Shown here one piece after another: positions 55,897 through 64,000 of a DNA stretch of 64,000 nucleotides. Origin of the DNA: Desulfonatronospira thiodismutans ASO3-1 (GTDB taxonomy: Bacteria; Desulfobacterota; Desulfovibrionia; Desulfovibrionales; Desulfonatronovibrionaceae); assembly GCF_000174435.1 (NCBI RefSeq), contig NZ_ACJN02000002.1, forward strand, positions 434,001 through 498,000, read 5' to 3'. Each line of letters starts with the position of its first letter. The stretch's first letter is position 1. The position numbers were made by a program, and so were the translations under genes. The notes beneath the pieces were generated by a model. It had not been told where the DNA came from, searched no databases, and was given only the letters and a program-made list of their open reading frames with translations.

Positions 55897-57098
55897 TCCG
55901 CCATCCTCCAGGCGATTTTCTGCTTGGAAAGCTTGGGAAGATATTCCATTCTGCCGGTTTTATCCATGATCAAGACCTGGTTCTCATCAGAGCCGAAGGG
56001 AGTGCAATCAGAAGTGACCTGGTTGGCTACTATCATGTCCAGGGATTTTGTACTCAACTTGGCTGAAGCGTTAGCCTCTAGATTTTCAGCTTCTGCGGCA
56101 AAGCCGACAATTTTTTGATCCCTGGCTCTGGATGCGCTCATTTCCGCCAGAATATCCAGTGTCGGGTTCATTTTTACCTGCAAAGCCGAACGTCCCTGTT
56201 TCTTGAACTTCAAGTCCGTGGCCTTTTCCGGAGCAAAATCAGCAACTGCGGCACTAAATACTCCCAGGGTACAATCAGGCCACAGTGCGCTGCACTTGTC
56301 ATACATGTCCCGGGCAGTTGTAACAGGGTATATATGAAACCCGGGCAGAGGCAGCAAAGGCTGCATGGGACCGTGGACAAAATGGATTTCAGCTCCTCTC
56401 AGCCACAGGGCCAATGCAATGGCCAGGCCCATCCTGCCGCTGGAAGGATTGCTCCAGTAGCGCACCAGGTCGAAATATTCGTGCGTGGGACCGGCTGTTA
56501 TGAGCACCTTCGTGGATACCATGTCCTTAGAGGTCAGTTCCCTGAGGCATATGTAATATAAGCTTGCAATGTCAGGAAATCTGCCCTGTCCCTGTTCACC
56601 ACAGGCTACCTTTCCACTGTCAGGCTCAATAATCTCGTGGCCGAAATCCCTGAGCTGTCGGATATTATGCCTGGTGGCGGCATTGTTCCACATGTTGGGG
56701 TTCATGGCCGGTGCAAAGAGAACTCTTCCCGGGTAGGACAAGATCTGCGTGGATAAAAGATCATCTGCAATTCCTGAGGATGCTTTGGCCAATATATTGG
56801 CCGTTGCAGGAGCTACCATGAAGACATGGGGAGAAAACTGCGAACTCAGGTGAGCAAAGGGCTGCTCCACTGGAGAATAGTCAGGAGTATATACAGGGTC
56901 AGCTCCCAGGGCACTCAAAGTGAGAGGACCTATAAAAGCACAGCCGGAGCTGGTGATGGTTGCGCTGACGGATAAAGATGATTTCTGCAACAGGCGCACA
57001 AGGTCAAGGGTTCTGTAGGCAGCAACACTGCCGGTGATGCCCAAGTGTACCCGCTGACCCTGGTACTGGTCAAAAATCATATATGGGCAGGAAAGCAT
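55878..57098 (-). CDS. coaBC: Phosphopantothenoylcysteine decarboxylase/phosphopantothenate-cysteine ligase CoaBC
   Basis: Bifunctional coenzyme A biosynthesis enzyme of 406 residues. The N-terminal flavin-dependent CoaC part has HLGITGSVAAYRTLDLVRLL, the flavin motif APATANILAKASSGIADDLL, APAMNPNMW with the conserved Asn, and KVACGEQGQGRFPD with the catalytic Cys. The C-terminal CoaB ligase has ITAGPTHEYFDLVRYWSNPS, SGRMGLAIA, and late motifs FAAEAENLEANA and KSLDMIVANQVT. The start at ATG 57098 lacks a clear ribosome site; ATG 57080 is an alternative. Confidence 0.95.
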   Translation of the reverse strand: MLSCPYMIFDQYQGQRVHLGITGSVAAYRTLDLVRLLQKSSLSVSATITSSGCAFIGPLTLSALGADPVYTPDYSPVEQPFAHLSSQFSPHVFMVAPATANILAKASSGIADDLLSTQILSYPGRVLFAPAMNPNMWNNAATRHNIRQLRDFGHEIIEPDSGKVACGEQGQGRFPDIASLYYICLRELTSKDMVSTKVLITAGPTHEYFDLVRYWSNPSSGRMGLAIALALWLRGAEIHFVHGPMQPLLPLPGFHIYPVTTARDMYDKCSALWPDCTLGVFSAAVADFAPEKATDLKFKKQGRSALQVKMNPTLDILAEMSASRARDQKIVGFAAEAENLEANASAKLSTKSLDMIVANQVTSDCTPFGSDENQVLIMDKTGRMEYLPKLSKQKIAWRMADWILEL

Positions 57099-57126
57099 AT
57101 GCCAAAATTTATATTACCCACAGGCA

Positions 57127-57567
57127 TTATATTTTTGGGGAGATCCAGATCTGAAGCTCGGTTCTTAATCTGCCGTCAATGATACGGATGATGCAGAGCC
57201 TGTCGTCCTTGGCAAAAGTCTGGATCTGGGTACCATATTTGATATAGCTTAATTTTTCCCAGCCTTCGTTCGGCAATGCCGATAGAAAGTAGTTAAAAAG
57301 GGAATTGCTGTCTACCCTGCCGGAGTAGGTAAGCATGCCGGCCTTTACTCCCTGGGATTCGAAAAGAATGGATTCATCCCTGTCGATGTTCATTTCCTTG
57401 GGAATAGGTATATCATCAAAATCATAGTAGCCATGGGCAGCAGTTTCTCTTTGTTCAGGCTCTTGGGATTCGGTTACAGGCTCAAAACTTTCCGGTTCAG
57501 GTTCCCTGGTGGCCCAGCAGCCGGATAAAATTAGGAGCATAAGAGCCACTGATAATGTTTTCCACAT
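57127..57567 (-). CDS. Small lipoprotein
   Basis: A 146-residue lipoprotein from ATG 57567 (MWKTLSVALMLLILSGC) with ACAGGAG upstream; the frame is open to 57696 but lacks support there. The lipobox is ILSGC. A Glu/Pro-rich linker (EPEPESFEPVTESQEPEQRE) is followed by a compact C-terminal domain (GMLTYSGRVDSNSLFNYFLS, GWEKLSYIKYGTQIQTFAKD) that resembles small periplasmic domains of unknown role. It lies just upstream of coaBC on the same strand. Confidence 0.75.
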   Translation of the reverse strand: MWKTLSVALMLLILSGCWATREPEPESFEPVTESQEPEQRETAAHGYYDFDDIPIPKEMNIDRDESILFESQGVKAGMLTYSGRVDSNSLFNYFLSALPNEGWEKLSYIKYGTQIQTFAKDDRLCIIRIIDGRLRTELQIWISPKI

Positions 57568-57740
57568 GCTTTTTCTCCTGTAATAATAATTAGGCTTAAA
57601 TAAACATTTACAAACAGGGCTGGCCCTGCATAAAGAACCAAGTATCCACTCAGACGGGCGGAACCAGTCAAGTTTGCCTATCTGGCAGGCTGGCAACGCC
57701 TTTGTGGTGCTGTATCTGCTCAGCTCTTTTAAGGAAAGCA

Positions 57741-57842
57741 GGGGACAGGCACTCCGGGACCCACTTGAGCATCATTTTGTGCTTAAAATATTTCATTTTC
57801 TGGGACATCACGCCTCAGGCGTGACGGATGAGCCAGTCCCCC
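57741..57842. repeat. Degenerate REP-like region
   Basis: GGGGACAGGC (57741-57750) and GCCAGTCCCC (57832-57841) are roughly complementary, and TCACGCC/GGCGTGA (57808-57824) forms a hairpin between them. It shares the GGGGACAGGCAC lead-in with the element at 18326. Poorly preserved. Confidence 0.4.
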
Positions 57843-57913
57843 CTCCGGGCTGTATGCCTCCGGGCTGAAAGCCATGCTGCATGCAAAGCGCTGAACAGAT
57901 ACGTGGTGCTTAT

Positions 57914-59746
57914 TTATCTGGACAACAGGTTCTGTTCAAAAGCAAAATCTTCCTGGATTTTGACCAGTTCGTCAAAGCGGATATCTGCACCGAGTACGGC
58001 CAGGATTTCATCTGTTTCACTGAATACGGGGATAGATGCAGTCAAACAAAGCTTTCCCGTGAAATGAGACTTGTAAAAGTCGGTTATATGCATTTTTCCG
58101 GTTTTAACAGGGCGAATAAACCACTCTCTGTCTGAGAGGTTGATGCCTGGTTCGACCTGCCTGTACTTGGAAAGATCGCCTATATCGCTTACATTCCAGG
58201 TCATAAGGCAACCGTTGATATCGGTAAGGTACATATACTGAATAAAGGGGTACTCCTTTAAAAATTCCTGCATCTTGCTGTTGATGCTGTCAATGTCAAG
58301 CGAGGCCATTTCAGGCTCAGCTGCCAGATCCTGAATGATTTTCTTGAGCACCCTGTGAGCAAGTTCCTTCAACTGATCAAAGGATGAAGAGAACAGTTCG
58401 GGCAGGTAGCGCCGTACCAGCTGGTCCATCTCTTCGTGTGAAAAGTTGGTGGTACGGCCCTGATTGTATGATTTTCTGATTTTCTCGTATATTTTCCCGA
58501 CAGCCGGATGCCTTTTGTCCACTTTCTGGTCATCAGATAAATCCAGGTAATGGTTGATCCAGTAGGCCACGCCGGCTTTACCGGTTTTATCGGTAATAAT
58601 AATGGGTATGGACCTGTGAAGAATCTGCTCAGTGTCGAAGATATTGTATATCTCCTCGTTCTTCATCAGTCCGTCTACATGAATTCCAGCACTGGTGGCA
58701 TTGAAGTCCCTGCCGGCAAAAGGATAATTGGCGGGTATTTCAGCGCCGAGGTTTTTGTGGAAATACCTGGCCAGTTCAGTAATTACCGGTGTGTACGCAG
58801 CGTCATCATCGCTGGTCAGTGAGATGTATTCAATGACCAGGGCTTCCAGGGGGGCGTTGCCGGTACGCTCGCCTATTCCAAAAAGAGTGGAATTGACTGC
58901 GCTGCAGCCGTACAGCCAGGCGGTTGTGCCGTTTATAAAGGCCTTGTGAAAATCATTGTGACCATGCCATTCCAGAGCCTCCGGAGGCACCTTGGCCTCG
59001 TGGGTGAAAGCCCGGACAATTTTGGCCACACTTCTGGGCAGGGCAGATCCAGGGTAAGGTACACCGTAACCCATGGTGTCGCAAAGGCGGATTTTCACCG
59101 GCAGTCCTTTCTGCTGGGAAAGCTCCATAAGCTTCTGGGCATAAGGGATGCAGAAACCATAAATGTCCGCCCTGGTTATGTCCTCGAAGTGGCACCTGGG
59201 GATGATATCCCAGTCCAGGGCCGCCTCTACAAGTTCTAAGTAGTCGTCCATGGCCTGCTGACGGGTTTTGCCCAGTTTCAGAAATATATGGTAATCAGAA
59301 ACAGAGGTGAGCATGCCCGTCTCCTTGAGCCCCATATCCTTGACCAGCTTGAGATCTTCTTTGTTGGCCCTGATCCAGCCGGTGATCTCGGGATACCTGT
59401 GCCCTTTCTCCAGACAGGCCTCAACTGCTTTTTTATCCTTGTCCGAATACAGAAAAAATTCACTCTGGCGGATAAGCCCGGAATGACCTCCAAGGCGGTG
59501 CAGATATTCGTATATATCTGCAATCTGTTCTACAGTGAAGGGAGGCCTTGCCTGCTGGCCATCTCTGAAGGTGGTATCGGTAATAAATATTTCCTCCGGT
59601 GGCCGGGGCAGAATAAATGAGTCGTCAAAGGCTATGCGGGGGACATGGTTATAGGGATAGAGATCCCTTAAAAGCTGAGGACTCTGGACATCCTGCAGGT
59701 CGTAGCGCTGTTTGGCGGTATTTTTATGGTATAAAAAATCGAACAT
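57914..59746 (-). CDS. DRE-TIM condensing enzyme (Re-citrate-synthase-like) fused to a Cache-like domain
   Basis: A 610-residue protein. Residues about 50-330 form an HMGL/isopropylmalate-synthase-type barrel with the metal motif FITDTTFRDGQQ (about 54-65), EWHGHNDFHKAFINGTTAWL and GIGERTGNAPLE. This lineage includes Re-citrate synthase, which makes citrate in Clostridium kluyveri and Desulfovibrio-type bacteria; homocitrate or isopropylmalate synthase are alternatives. The last 110 residues (YMYLTDINGCLMTWNVSDIG, DLSDREWFIRPVKTGK-type, TASIPVFSETDEILAVLGAD) resemble a Cache/PDC sensor domain without membrane segments, which could sense a metabolite and regulate the enzyme. GGAGG lies before the ATG. 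Confidence 0.8.
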   Translation of the reverse strand: MFDFLYHKNTAKQRYDLQDVQSPQLLRDLYPYNHVPRIAFDDSFILPRPPEEIFITDTTFRDGQQARPPFTVEQIADIYEYLHRLGGHSGLIRQSEFFLYSDKDKKAVEACLEKGHRYPEITGWIRANKEDLKLVKDMGLKETGMLTSVSDYHIFLKLGKTRQQAMDDYLELVEAALDWDIIPRCHFEDITRADIYGFCIPYAQKLMELSQQKGLPVKIRLCDTMGYGVPYPGSALPRSVAKIVRAFTHEAKVPPEALEWHGHNDFHKAFINGTTAWLYGCSAVNSTLFGIGERTGNAPLEALVIEYISLTSDDDAAYTPVITELARYFHKNLGAEIPANYPFAGRDFNATSAGIHVDGLMKNEEIYNIFDTEQILHRSIPIIITDKTGKAGVAYWINHYLDLSDDQKVDKRHPAVGKIYEKIRKSYNQGRTTNFSHEEMDQLVRRYLPELFSSSFDQLKELAHRVLKKIIQDLAAEPEMASLDIDSINSKMQEFLKEYPFIQYMYLTDINGCLMTWNVSDIGDLSKYRQVEPGINLSDREWFIRPVKTGKMHITDFYKSHFTGKLCLTASIPVFSETDEILAVLGADIRFDELVKIQEDFAFEQNLLSR

Positions 59747-60088
59747 ATATCCTCCACTTTTTCATATTTCTTTGATAGTTAGCAGAGAAAGTCAAGCGTA
59801 GCAAGAAACTTTTAAAGCCTGGGTGCAGAATTCTATTCAGCGGCATCAGCAGATTCGGGATGTTGCCCTCGAAAAGGGCTCTTTTCACGCACAGGATCAC
59901 AAAAAAAGCCTGGAGCTTAAAAGAATATATGGGTAGATTTGGCCATAATTGAATATCTGTTTTCAGGTGAAGGTGATGAATGGTTACAAATTAAGGTTGA
60001 AAAAGAAGTAGTAAAGGCATTCTGGAAAAATCTTGGACAAAAAAAACCCCGGCAGAACCGGGGCTTTGGAATAAAATCGAGTTGACGG
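59747..60088. other. Intergenic stretch with terminator
   Basis: About 340 bases between the Re-citrate-synthase-like gene and the LysM lipoprotein gene. A 37-codon GTG frame at 59822-59935 (VQNSIQRHQQIRDVALEKGS and on) looks protein-like but has no ribosome site. It is not called as a gene. The lipoprotein terminator lies at 60039-60064. Confidence 0.45.
60039..60064 (-). terminator. Rho-independent terminator of LysM lipoprotein gene
   Basis: On the minus strand GCCCCGG and CCGGGGT form a stem around a TTCTG loop, followed by eight T. It lies 25 bp after the lipoprotein stop. Confidence 0.9.
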
Positions 60089-60580
60089 TTAAAAGCTCCA
60101 GCCAAGATCCTCCCTTAATTCTGCAGGAAGCCTTGCACCCTCATCAGGAAGGTACGGTTGGGGTGCTCCGGCTTCACGCCTGCTTTCAGTAAGTTCATTC
60201 TTCTCAAAATCCCTGGGGATGCTGAAGACCTGGTCGGGATAGATAAGATCCGGGTTGTCGATTTGGTCCCTGTTGTCCTTGTATATCAAAGGCCACATGA
60301 AAGGATCATTGTAAATCTCATTATACTCGGCTATCCACCACAGGCATTCGCCTTTTTCCACGGTATGCGATGTAGGAAGTGCGTTGTAGACTTCTTCATA
60401 TAGGGCTCTTTTGTCCATGGGTTCGGGCTTTTCTTCTTCTGCAGGTTCAGGTATTTCTGGCTCGGGCTGAGCTACTTCAGGTTCAGGCGGTTCCGGCTCT
60501 GCAGGATCGACGGGCTTTTTGGCGCAACCAGCTGCCAGAAGCGCAAGCAGCAAAATTGAGAAAATAAGGTAACGTTTCAT
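60089..60580 (-). CDS. LysM-domain lipoprotein
   Basis: A 163-residue protein. The signal peptide KRYLIFSILLLALLAAGC ends in a lipobox (LAAGC). A Pro/Glu linker of about 35 residues (EPEPPEPEVAQPEPEIPEPA) spans the periplasm. The LysM domain (about 70-122) has SHTVEKGECLWWIAEYNEIY, DPFMWPLIYKDNRDQI and IYPDQVFSIPRDF, and should bind peptidoglycan. A C-terminal tail ends ELREDLGWSF. The likely role is anchoring of the outer membrane to the wall. It is monocistronic with its own terminator. Confidence 0.88.
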   Translation of the reverse strand: MKRYLIFSILLLALLAAGCAKKPVDPAEPEPPEPEVAQPEPEIPEPAEEEKPEPMDKRALYEEVYNALPTSHTVEKGECLWWIAEYNEIYNDPFMWPLIYKDNRDQIDNPDLIYPDQVFSIPRDFEKNELTESRREAGAPQPYLPDEGARLPAELREDLGWSF

Positions 60581-60645
60581 TTCTTCCTCCGTGGACAGGG
60601 TTTAAGGGCAGTTTATGGCTTTACATGTCTATATTTACTCAAGTT

Positions 60646-61356
60646 TCAGGTAAAGTCAAGAGAAACCCTGCTCCTGGCGGCTTCAGCTTCTGCTTTCCAG
60701 CCTCCGCGTTCAAGGCTGCTGGCTGCCAGTTCGTAAAGTTTGACCGGTTTTTCTCCGTATATGGCTGTGATGAGATCCGGGTATGAAGATTTGAACACCT
60801 CGCGCACCAGGTCTTCCTGGGCGAACAGGTAGCGGGCAAGCAGTGGATTGTCTGCATGTGCCGGAAGATAAAGAATAAAAAGCCTGCGGCAGTGAAACAG
60901 AATAAATTTGATCCTGGATATCTCCCGGTTGATGCTCTCCCCGGTCTGATCCAGGACGTTTATGAGTTCCTGGCTGATGAGCTGTTCTTCCGGGGTTATT
61001 TCAGGATTTGAATAGCGGGCCTCGAACCAGGGCCGGTAATTCTCCTGCTGGTAAGCATCCTCTCTTAGTTTCATGCACTCGTGGAATATGTAACCTATGC
61101 ACCAGTCTAAGTAAGGACCGATCTTTCCGGCCCTCTGGTCGTTGCGGAAAAGTATGTGGGCGGTATCCTTGAGACGCCATAGCTGACCCTTGCTCATCTC
61201 CTCGCCCAGCAACTCCTTGAAAAAAGTGAAGCTCACATGGCCTGATTGATCATGCGAGTCAAATTGGTTAAAAAGTTCCTTGCTGACCTGACAGAAGTCC
61301 CGCAGGACATCCCTGACGAATTCGGGAAGCTTGGCGTCAATCCAGGATTTATGCAT
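60646..61356 (-). CDS. Conserved-looking protein of unknown function
   Basis: A 236-residue soluble, mostly helical protein beginning MHKSWIDAKLPEFVRDVLRD. Features include FNQFDSHDQSGHVSFTFFKE, WRLKDTAHILFRNDQRAG, GYIFHECMKLREDAYQQENY, FILFHCRRLFILYLPAHADN and a C-terminal LYELAASSLERGGW. There is no signal peptide or membrane segment. I do not recognise a family. It stands alone between the LysM lipoprotein and the divergent CDF transporter. Confidence 0.65.
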   Translation of the reverse strand: MHKSWIDAKLPEFVRDVLRDFCQVSKELFNQFDSHDQSGHVSFTFFKELLGEEMSKGQLWRLKDTAHILFRNDQRAGKIGPYLDWCIGYIFHECMKLREDAYQQENYRPWFEARYSNPEITPEEQLISQELINVLDQTGESINREISRIKFILFHCRRLFILYLPAHADNPLLARYLFAQEDLVREVFKSSYPDLITAIYGEKPVKLYELAASSLERGGWKAEAEAARSRVSLDFT

Positions 61357-61505
61357 AAGCCCATCTAAGTTGCGGGTTTAAAAAGAATTGCAGCCTCGGA
61401 TTTCTTGATGATCCCTGGTCCAAAAAAAGGCCCTGATCTGTGCCTTCCGGCAATGTATTCACCGGCTCAACGACTTGTCAACATATTTAAAAGCTTAATT
61501 AAAAA

Positions 61506-62471
61506 ATGCCCAGAAATATCGCCCTGCTCTCTGTACTGGCATCCCTGCTGACCCTTGGACTCAAATTTGGAGCATTCTGGGTCACAGGTTCAGTTGGCCT
61601 TTTGTCTGATGCAGTGGAGACCCTGGTCAACCTGACAGCAAGCATTGTAGCCGTAATCGCCCTGACTGTAGCCTTCAAGCCGGCCAACAGGAAGTTCAAC
61701 TACGGCCACGACAAGGCAGAGTATTTTGCCGGAGGCCTCGAGGGAGGTCTTATACTGGTGGCTGCGGCTGGGATCATCTACTCTGCCGTGGGGAGGCTCA
61801 TGCAGCCCCAGGCCCTGGAAAATCTTCTTCTGGGCATAGGGATCTCCGTAGTTGCTGCCCTGATTAATCTTGTGGTGGCCAGAATTATGCTAAGAGCTGC
61901 CAGGCATTTCGACTCCATTACCCTGGAAGGGGATGCCAGACACCTCATGGCCGACGTCTGGACAACCACAGGGGTGGTTCTGGGGCTGGGGATCATAATG
62001 TTCTACCCGCAACTGGTGATCCTGGATTCCATAATCGCCGTAATAATCGCCCTGAATATCACCAGGTCCGGTATAAGCCTCATAAAGAGATCCATGCACG
62101 GGCTTATGGATGTCTCCCTGCCCAGGGAGGAAGTGGACCTGGTGGAAAAACACATCCGCAGGCACGCCGGGGAAAAGGCGGCGTATCACGGCCTGCGCTC
62201 GCGAAAGTCCGGGTCCAGGCGTTTTATCGACTTTCATCTGCTTCTGCCGGGAGATAGAACCATCCGCGAAGGCCACGATATCTGCTGCAGGATTGAAGAG
62301 GGTATCGAGCAGGAGTTGCCCAAATCCCAGGTAACTATACACGTGGAGCCGGAAGAAGACCGGGCTTCCTGGGACGGGGACCAGGTGGGAGGAAGAAAAA
62401 GCAGTTCTGAGTCCAGGCATTGTGAGCCGGGGAACGAAAGCAAGGAGCAAAACCCGGGCGAAATCCGCTAA
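61506..62471 (+). CDS. Cation diffusion facilitator metal transporter
   Basis: A 321-residue CDF-family proton/metal antiporter of the FieF/MamM type. It has six membrane segments in the first 210 residues. Metal-site residues are in GLLSDAVETLVNL, NYGHDKAEYFAGG and GDARHLMADVWTTTGVVLGL. The cytoplasmic C-terminal domain has HGLRSRKSGSRRFIDFHLLL and ends VTIHVEPEED. It exports divalent metals such as Zn or Fe(II). The 35-residue charged tail after that is unusual. The ATG has no strong ribosome site. It converges with the amidase gene. Confidence 0.93.
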   Translation: MPRNIALLSVLASLLTLGLKFGAFWVTGSVGLLSDAVETLVNLTASIVAVIALTVAFKPANRKFNYGHDKAEYFAGGLEGGLILVAAAGIIYSAVGRLMQPQALENLLLGIGISVVAALINLVVARIMLRAARHFDSITLEGDARHLMADVWTTTGVVLGLGIIMFYPQLVILDSIIAVIIALNITRSGISLIKRSMHGLMDVSLPREEVDLVEKHIRRHAGEKAAYHGLRSRKSGSRRFIDFHLLLPGDRTIREGHDICCRIEEGIEQELPKSQVTIHVEPEEDRASWDGDQVGGRKSSSESRHCEPGNESKEQNPGEIR

Positions 62472-62481
62472 ATACTGGCTG

Positions 62482-64000
62482 CTAATCCAGCCTGGCAAAC
62501 TGTTCTATCTTATCCCGGTAGGAGGTGACCCCCTTGGTCAGTCCCCTGGCCATGTACTGCATAAAGTCGTCGTTCTGCAGAAGACGCATGTCCTTTTGGT
62601 TGGTCATGTAGCCCATTTCCAGCAAAATGGCCGGCATCTGGGCCCCCATGAGCACATAAAAAGGGGCCTGGCGCACACCGTTGGTGTCCATATCGGAAAA
62701 CATGCCTCTTGTGTTGTCCAGGGTGACCTCGTGGACCTTCTTGGCCAGATCCCGGGATTCGCTTATTTTGGAGCTTAGCATCAGGTCTGTCAAAATATAC
62801 TGCAAATCTGAGATCTTCTGGGTTGAGACTGCATTTTCCCTGGCCGCCACACGCTTGGCGTCTTCATCCTGGGCAAAGTTCAGGTAATAGACTTCAAAGC
62901 CTCTGACATTTTGATTTCTATGGGCATTGGCATGCACAGAAATAAAGAGGTCCGCCTTTTGGGAATTGGCCATGGCGGTTCGCTCCTCCAGGGGAACAAA
63001 GACATCCTCAGTCCGGGTGTAGAGAACATCGAAACCTTCCTGCTCCAGCTTGCGGCCCAGGACTTTGGACATCCTGAGGGCAATGTCCTTTTCCTTGAAA
63101 TTGCCTACCACAGCTCCCGGGTCCTTGCCGCCGTGACCAGGGTCTATCATGATGGTCTGAACCTTGAGCCCCAGCTGCTCAAGAAGGCTGCCGGAAGACA
63201 GCTCGGCCCGCTCGGGATCCAGGGAGATGTCCGGTTCGCCTTCCACCGTCTGCAGAACCTGGCGTTCATCGGGAGAGTAAACGTCCACAACAATGCGAAA
63301 GGGATTTTCCAGGGCAAAGACCCTGAAATCGTCCAGTTCGTCGATATCCAGGACCACCCTTGACTTATCAGTGGTATGCTGAGCTGACCTGATACGGCTT
63401 AAGATACCGTCGGCCACGTTTTCTTCCTGGGTTACTTCTTCTGCCTGACGAGTTTTCTCTAAGTCGATAAACAATCTGTGCGGAGTTCCCAGTTCCTCAT
63501 CGGGCTTCAAAAGCTTGTGATAATAATCCACCTGCGAATCCAGATCCAGTACTATGCGGGTGTATTCATCAGAACTCCAGTGACGTATGTCCACCAGCCG
63601 GGCTGTTCTGGAATCAGTTTTCGACTGCTCCTGCCCTGGTTCTTCTTCTATGCGGGAATCTGCAAGGGGCCTTTCCTCCAGGGAAACCTGTGGGCTCTTC
63701 TGAGGTTCAGAGACCTTTTCCAGGTCCAGAGAGGCGCGCTTACCGTTTATCATTTCCAGGTTTTTGCGGTCCAGTTCCTTGAGAACTTCCTGGGCGGCAT
63801 CTTTTTTGGAGCTGGAAGAATGGTTGTAAACCACGCGCAGATACTCCAGGTAAGCCTGGGCTGAATCCCGGTGATGGTTGAGGTGGATCTCGGCCTTGCG
63901 GTACTGGGAGCGACCGGCAAAATCGGTGTCGGGGTGCTCTCTGACTGCACGGGTATAGAATTCTTCAGCCTTTTCAAAATCGGAAGGCAGAAAGGATTTT
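62482..64000 (-). CDS. N-acetylmuramoyl-L-alanine amidase (AmiC-like), 5' end outside window
   Basis: The frame runs from the window edge to the stop at 62482; an internal GTG at 63834 is not the true start because homologous-looking sequence continues upstream. The order is a TPR-like segment (EEFYTRAVREHPDTDFAGRS, SAQAYLEYLRVVYNHS), a charged linker, an AMIN domain (VDIRHWSSDEYTRIVLDLDS), and an Amidase_3 domain. The zinc ligands are in IMIDPGHGGKDPGAV, FKEKDIALRMSKVL, DLFISVHANAH, and the catalytic Glu in AILLEMGYMTNQKD. It cleaves the septal murein peptide bond. At least 506 residues. Confidence 0.94.
   Translation of the reverse strand, partial: KSFLPSDFEKAEEFYTRAVREHPDTDFAGRSQYRKAEIHLNHHRDSAQAYLEYLRVVYNHSSSSKKDAAQEVLKELDRKNLEMINGKRASLDLEKVSEPQKSPQVSLEERPLADSRIEEEPGQEQSKTDSRTARLVDIRHWSSDEYTRIVLDLDSQVDYYHKLLKPDEELGTPHRLFIDLEKTRQAEEVTQEENVADGILSRIRSAQHTTDKSRVVLDIDELDDFRVFALENPFRIVVDVYSPDERQVLQTVEGEPDISLDPERAELSSGSLLEQLGLKVQTIMIDPGHGGKDPGAVVGNFKEKDIALRMSKVLGRKLEQEGFDVLYTRTEDVFVPLEERTAMANSQKADLFISVHANAHRNQNVRGFEVYYLNFAQDEDAKRVAARENAVSTQKISDLQYILTDLMLSSKISESRDLAKKVHEVTLDNTRGMFSDMDTNGVRQAPFYVLMGAQMPAILLEMGYMTNQKDMRLLQNDDFMQYMARGLTKGVTSYRDKIEQFARLD

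Noticed and set aside
59822-59935. 37-codon GTG frame as a small gene
   Set aside because: Protein-like but lacks a ribosome site and any recognised family; listed only in the intergenic note.

Overview
The window looks like a chromosomal segment of a Desulfovibrio-type sulfate reducer (Desulfobacterota, formerly Deltaproteobacteria). This rests on gene content: dnaN-gyrB-gyrA followed by a TPR lipoprotein, a DUF39 homocysteine-forming enzyme, a Re-citrate-synthase-like protein, slipin/NfeD, and chromosomal parA/parB with a perfect parS. It is an inference from gene families; no rRNA or species marker is present.

Region 1 (about 1-18,000) is an accessory defence island. It holds the start of an exported protein, a higBA toxin-antitoxin pair, an intact IS66 element bounded by 27-bp direct repeats, and many broken pieces of defence genes (DUF3800, HsdR ends, AlbA_2 ATPase). 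A complete ParE/RelE-type pair precedes a five-gene, translationally coupled type I restriction-modification operon: hsdM, hsdS, a four-helix-bundle gene, a DUF1016 nuclease and hsdR. An intact AlbA_2 (Schlafen/RecG-like) gene follows. A ~150-bp structured non-coding repeat occurs three times at junctions in this island. A segment of about 0.6-0.9 kb is duplicated on both sides of the restriction operon. The island ends beside a tRNA-Ala(GGC) gene whose 3' end faces it.

Region 2 (18.3-45.8 kb) is core genome. It contains a class III nucleotide cyclase, a GlcD-like oxidase, smpB, an HD nucleotidase, argJ, secA, an RNase II/R-type exonuclease, an AICAR transformylase without its cyclohydrolase partner domain, an MltF-like lytic transglycosylase, purA, holB, glgB-malQ (glycogen metabolism), a LapA-domain coiled-coil protein, a TPR lipoprotein, gyrA, gyrB and dnaN.

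Region 3 (45.8-64 kb) starts with a ~0.7-kb AT-rich non-coding stretch upstream of dnaN, which carries a 169-bp inverted-repeat element and is a candidate origin region. It continues with DUF39 and LarE-like sulfur genes, a degenerate HsdR_N-like protein, hldA/rfaE1, parB, a zinc-ribbon protein, parA with parS, slipin and NfeD, a uracil-DNA-glycosylase-like protein, coaBC, lipoproteins, a DRE-TIM synthase fused to a Cache-like domain, a CDF metal transporter and an N-acetylmuramoyl-alanine amidase cut by the window edge. Several REP-like palindromes lie between these genes.

The most unusual signal is the four-helix-bundle gene inside the restriction operon. It is enclosed by 32-bp imperfect inverted repeats (28/32 matches) that lie within the coding sequences of hsdS and the DUF1016 nuclease, recalling the S23-encoding intervening sequences of 23S rRNA genes.
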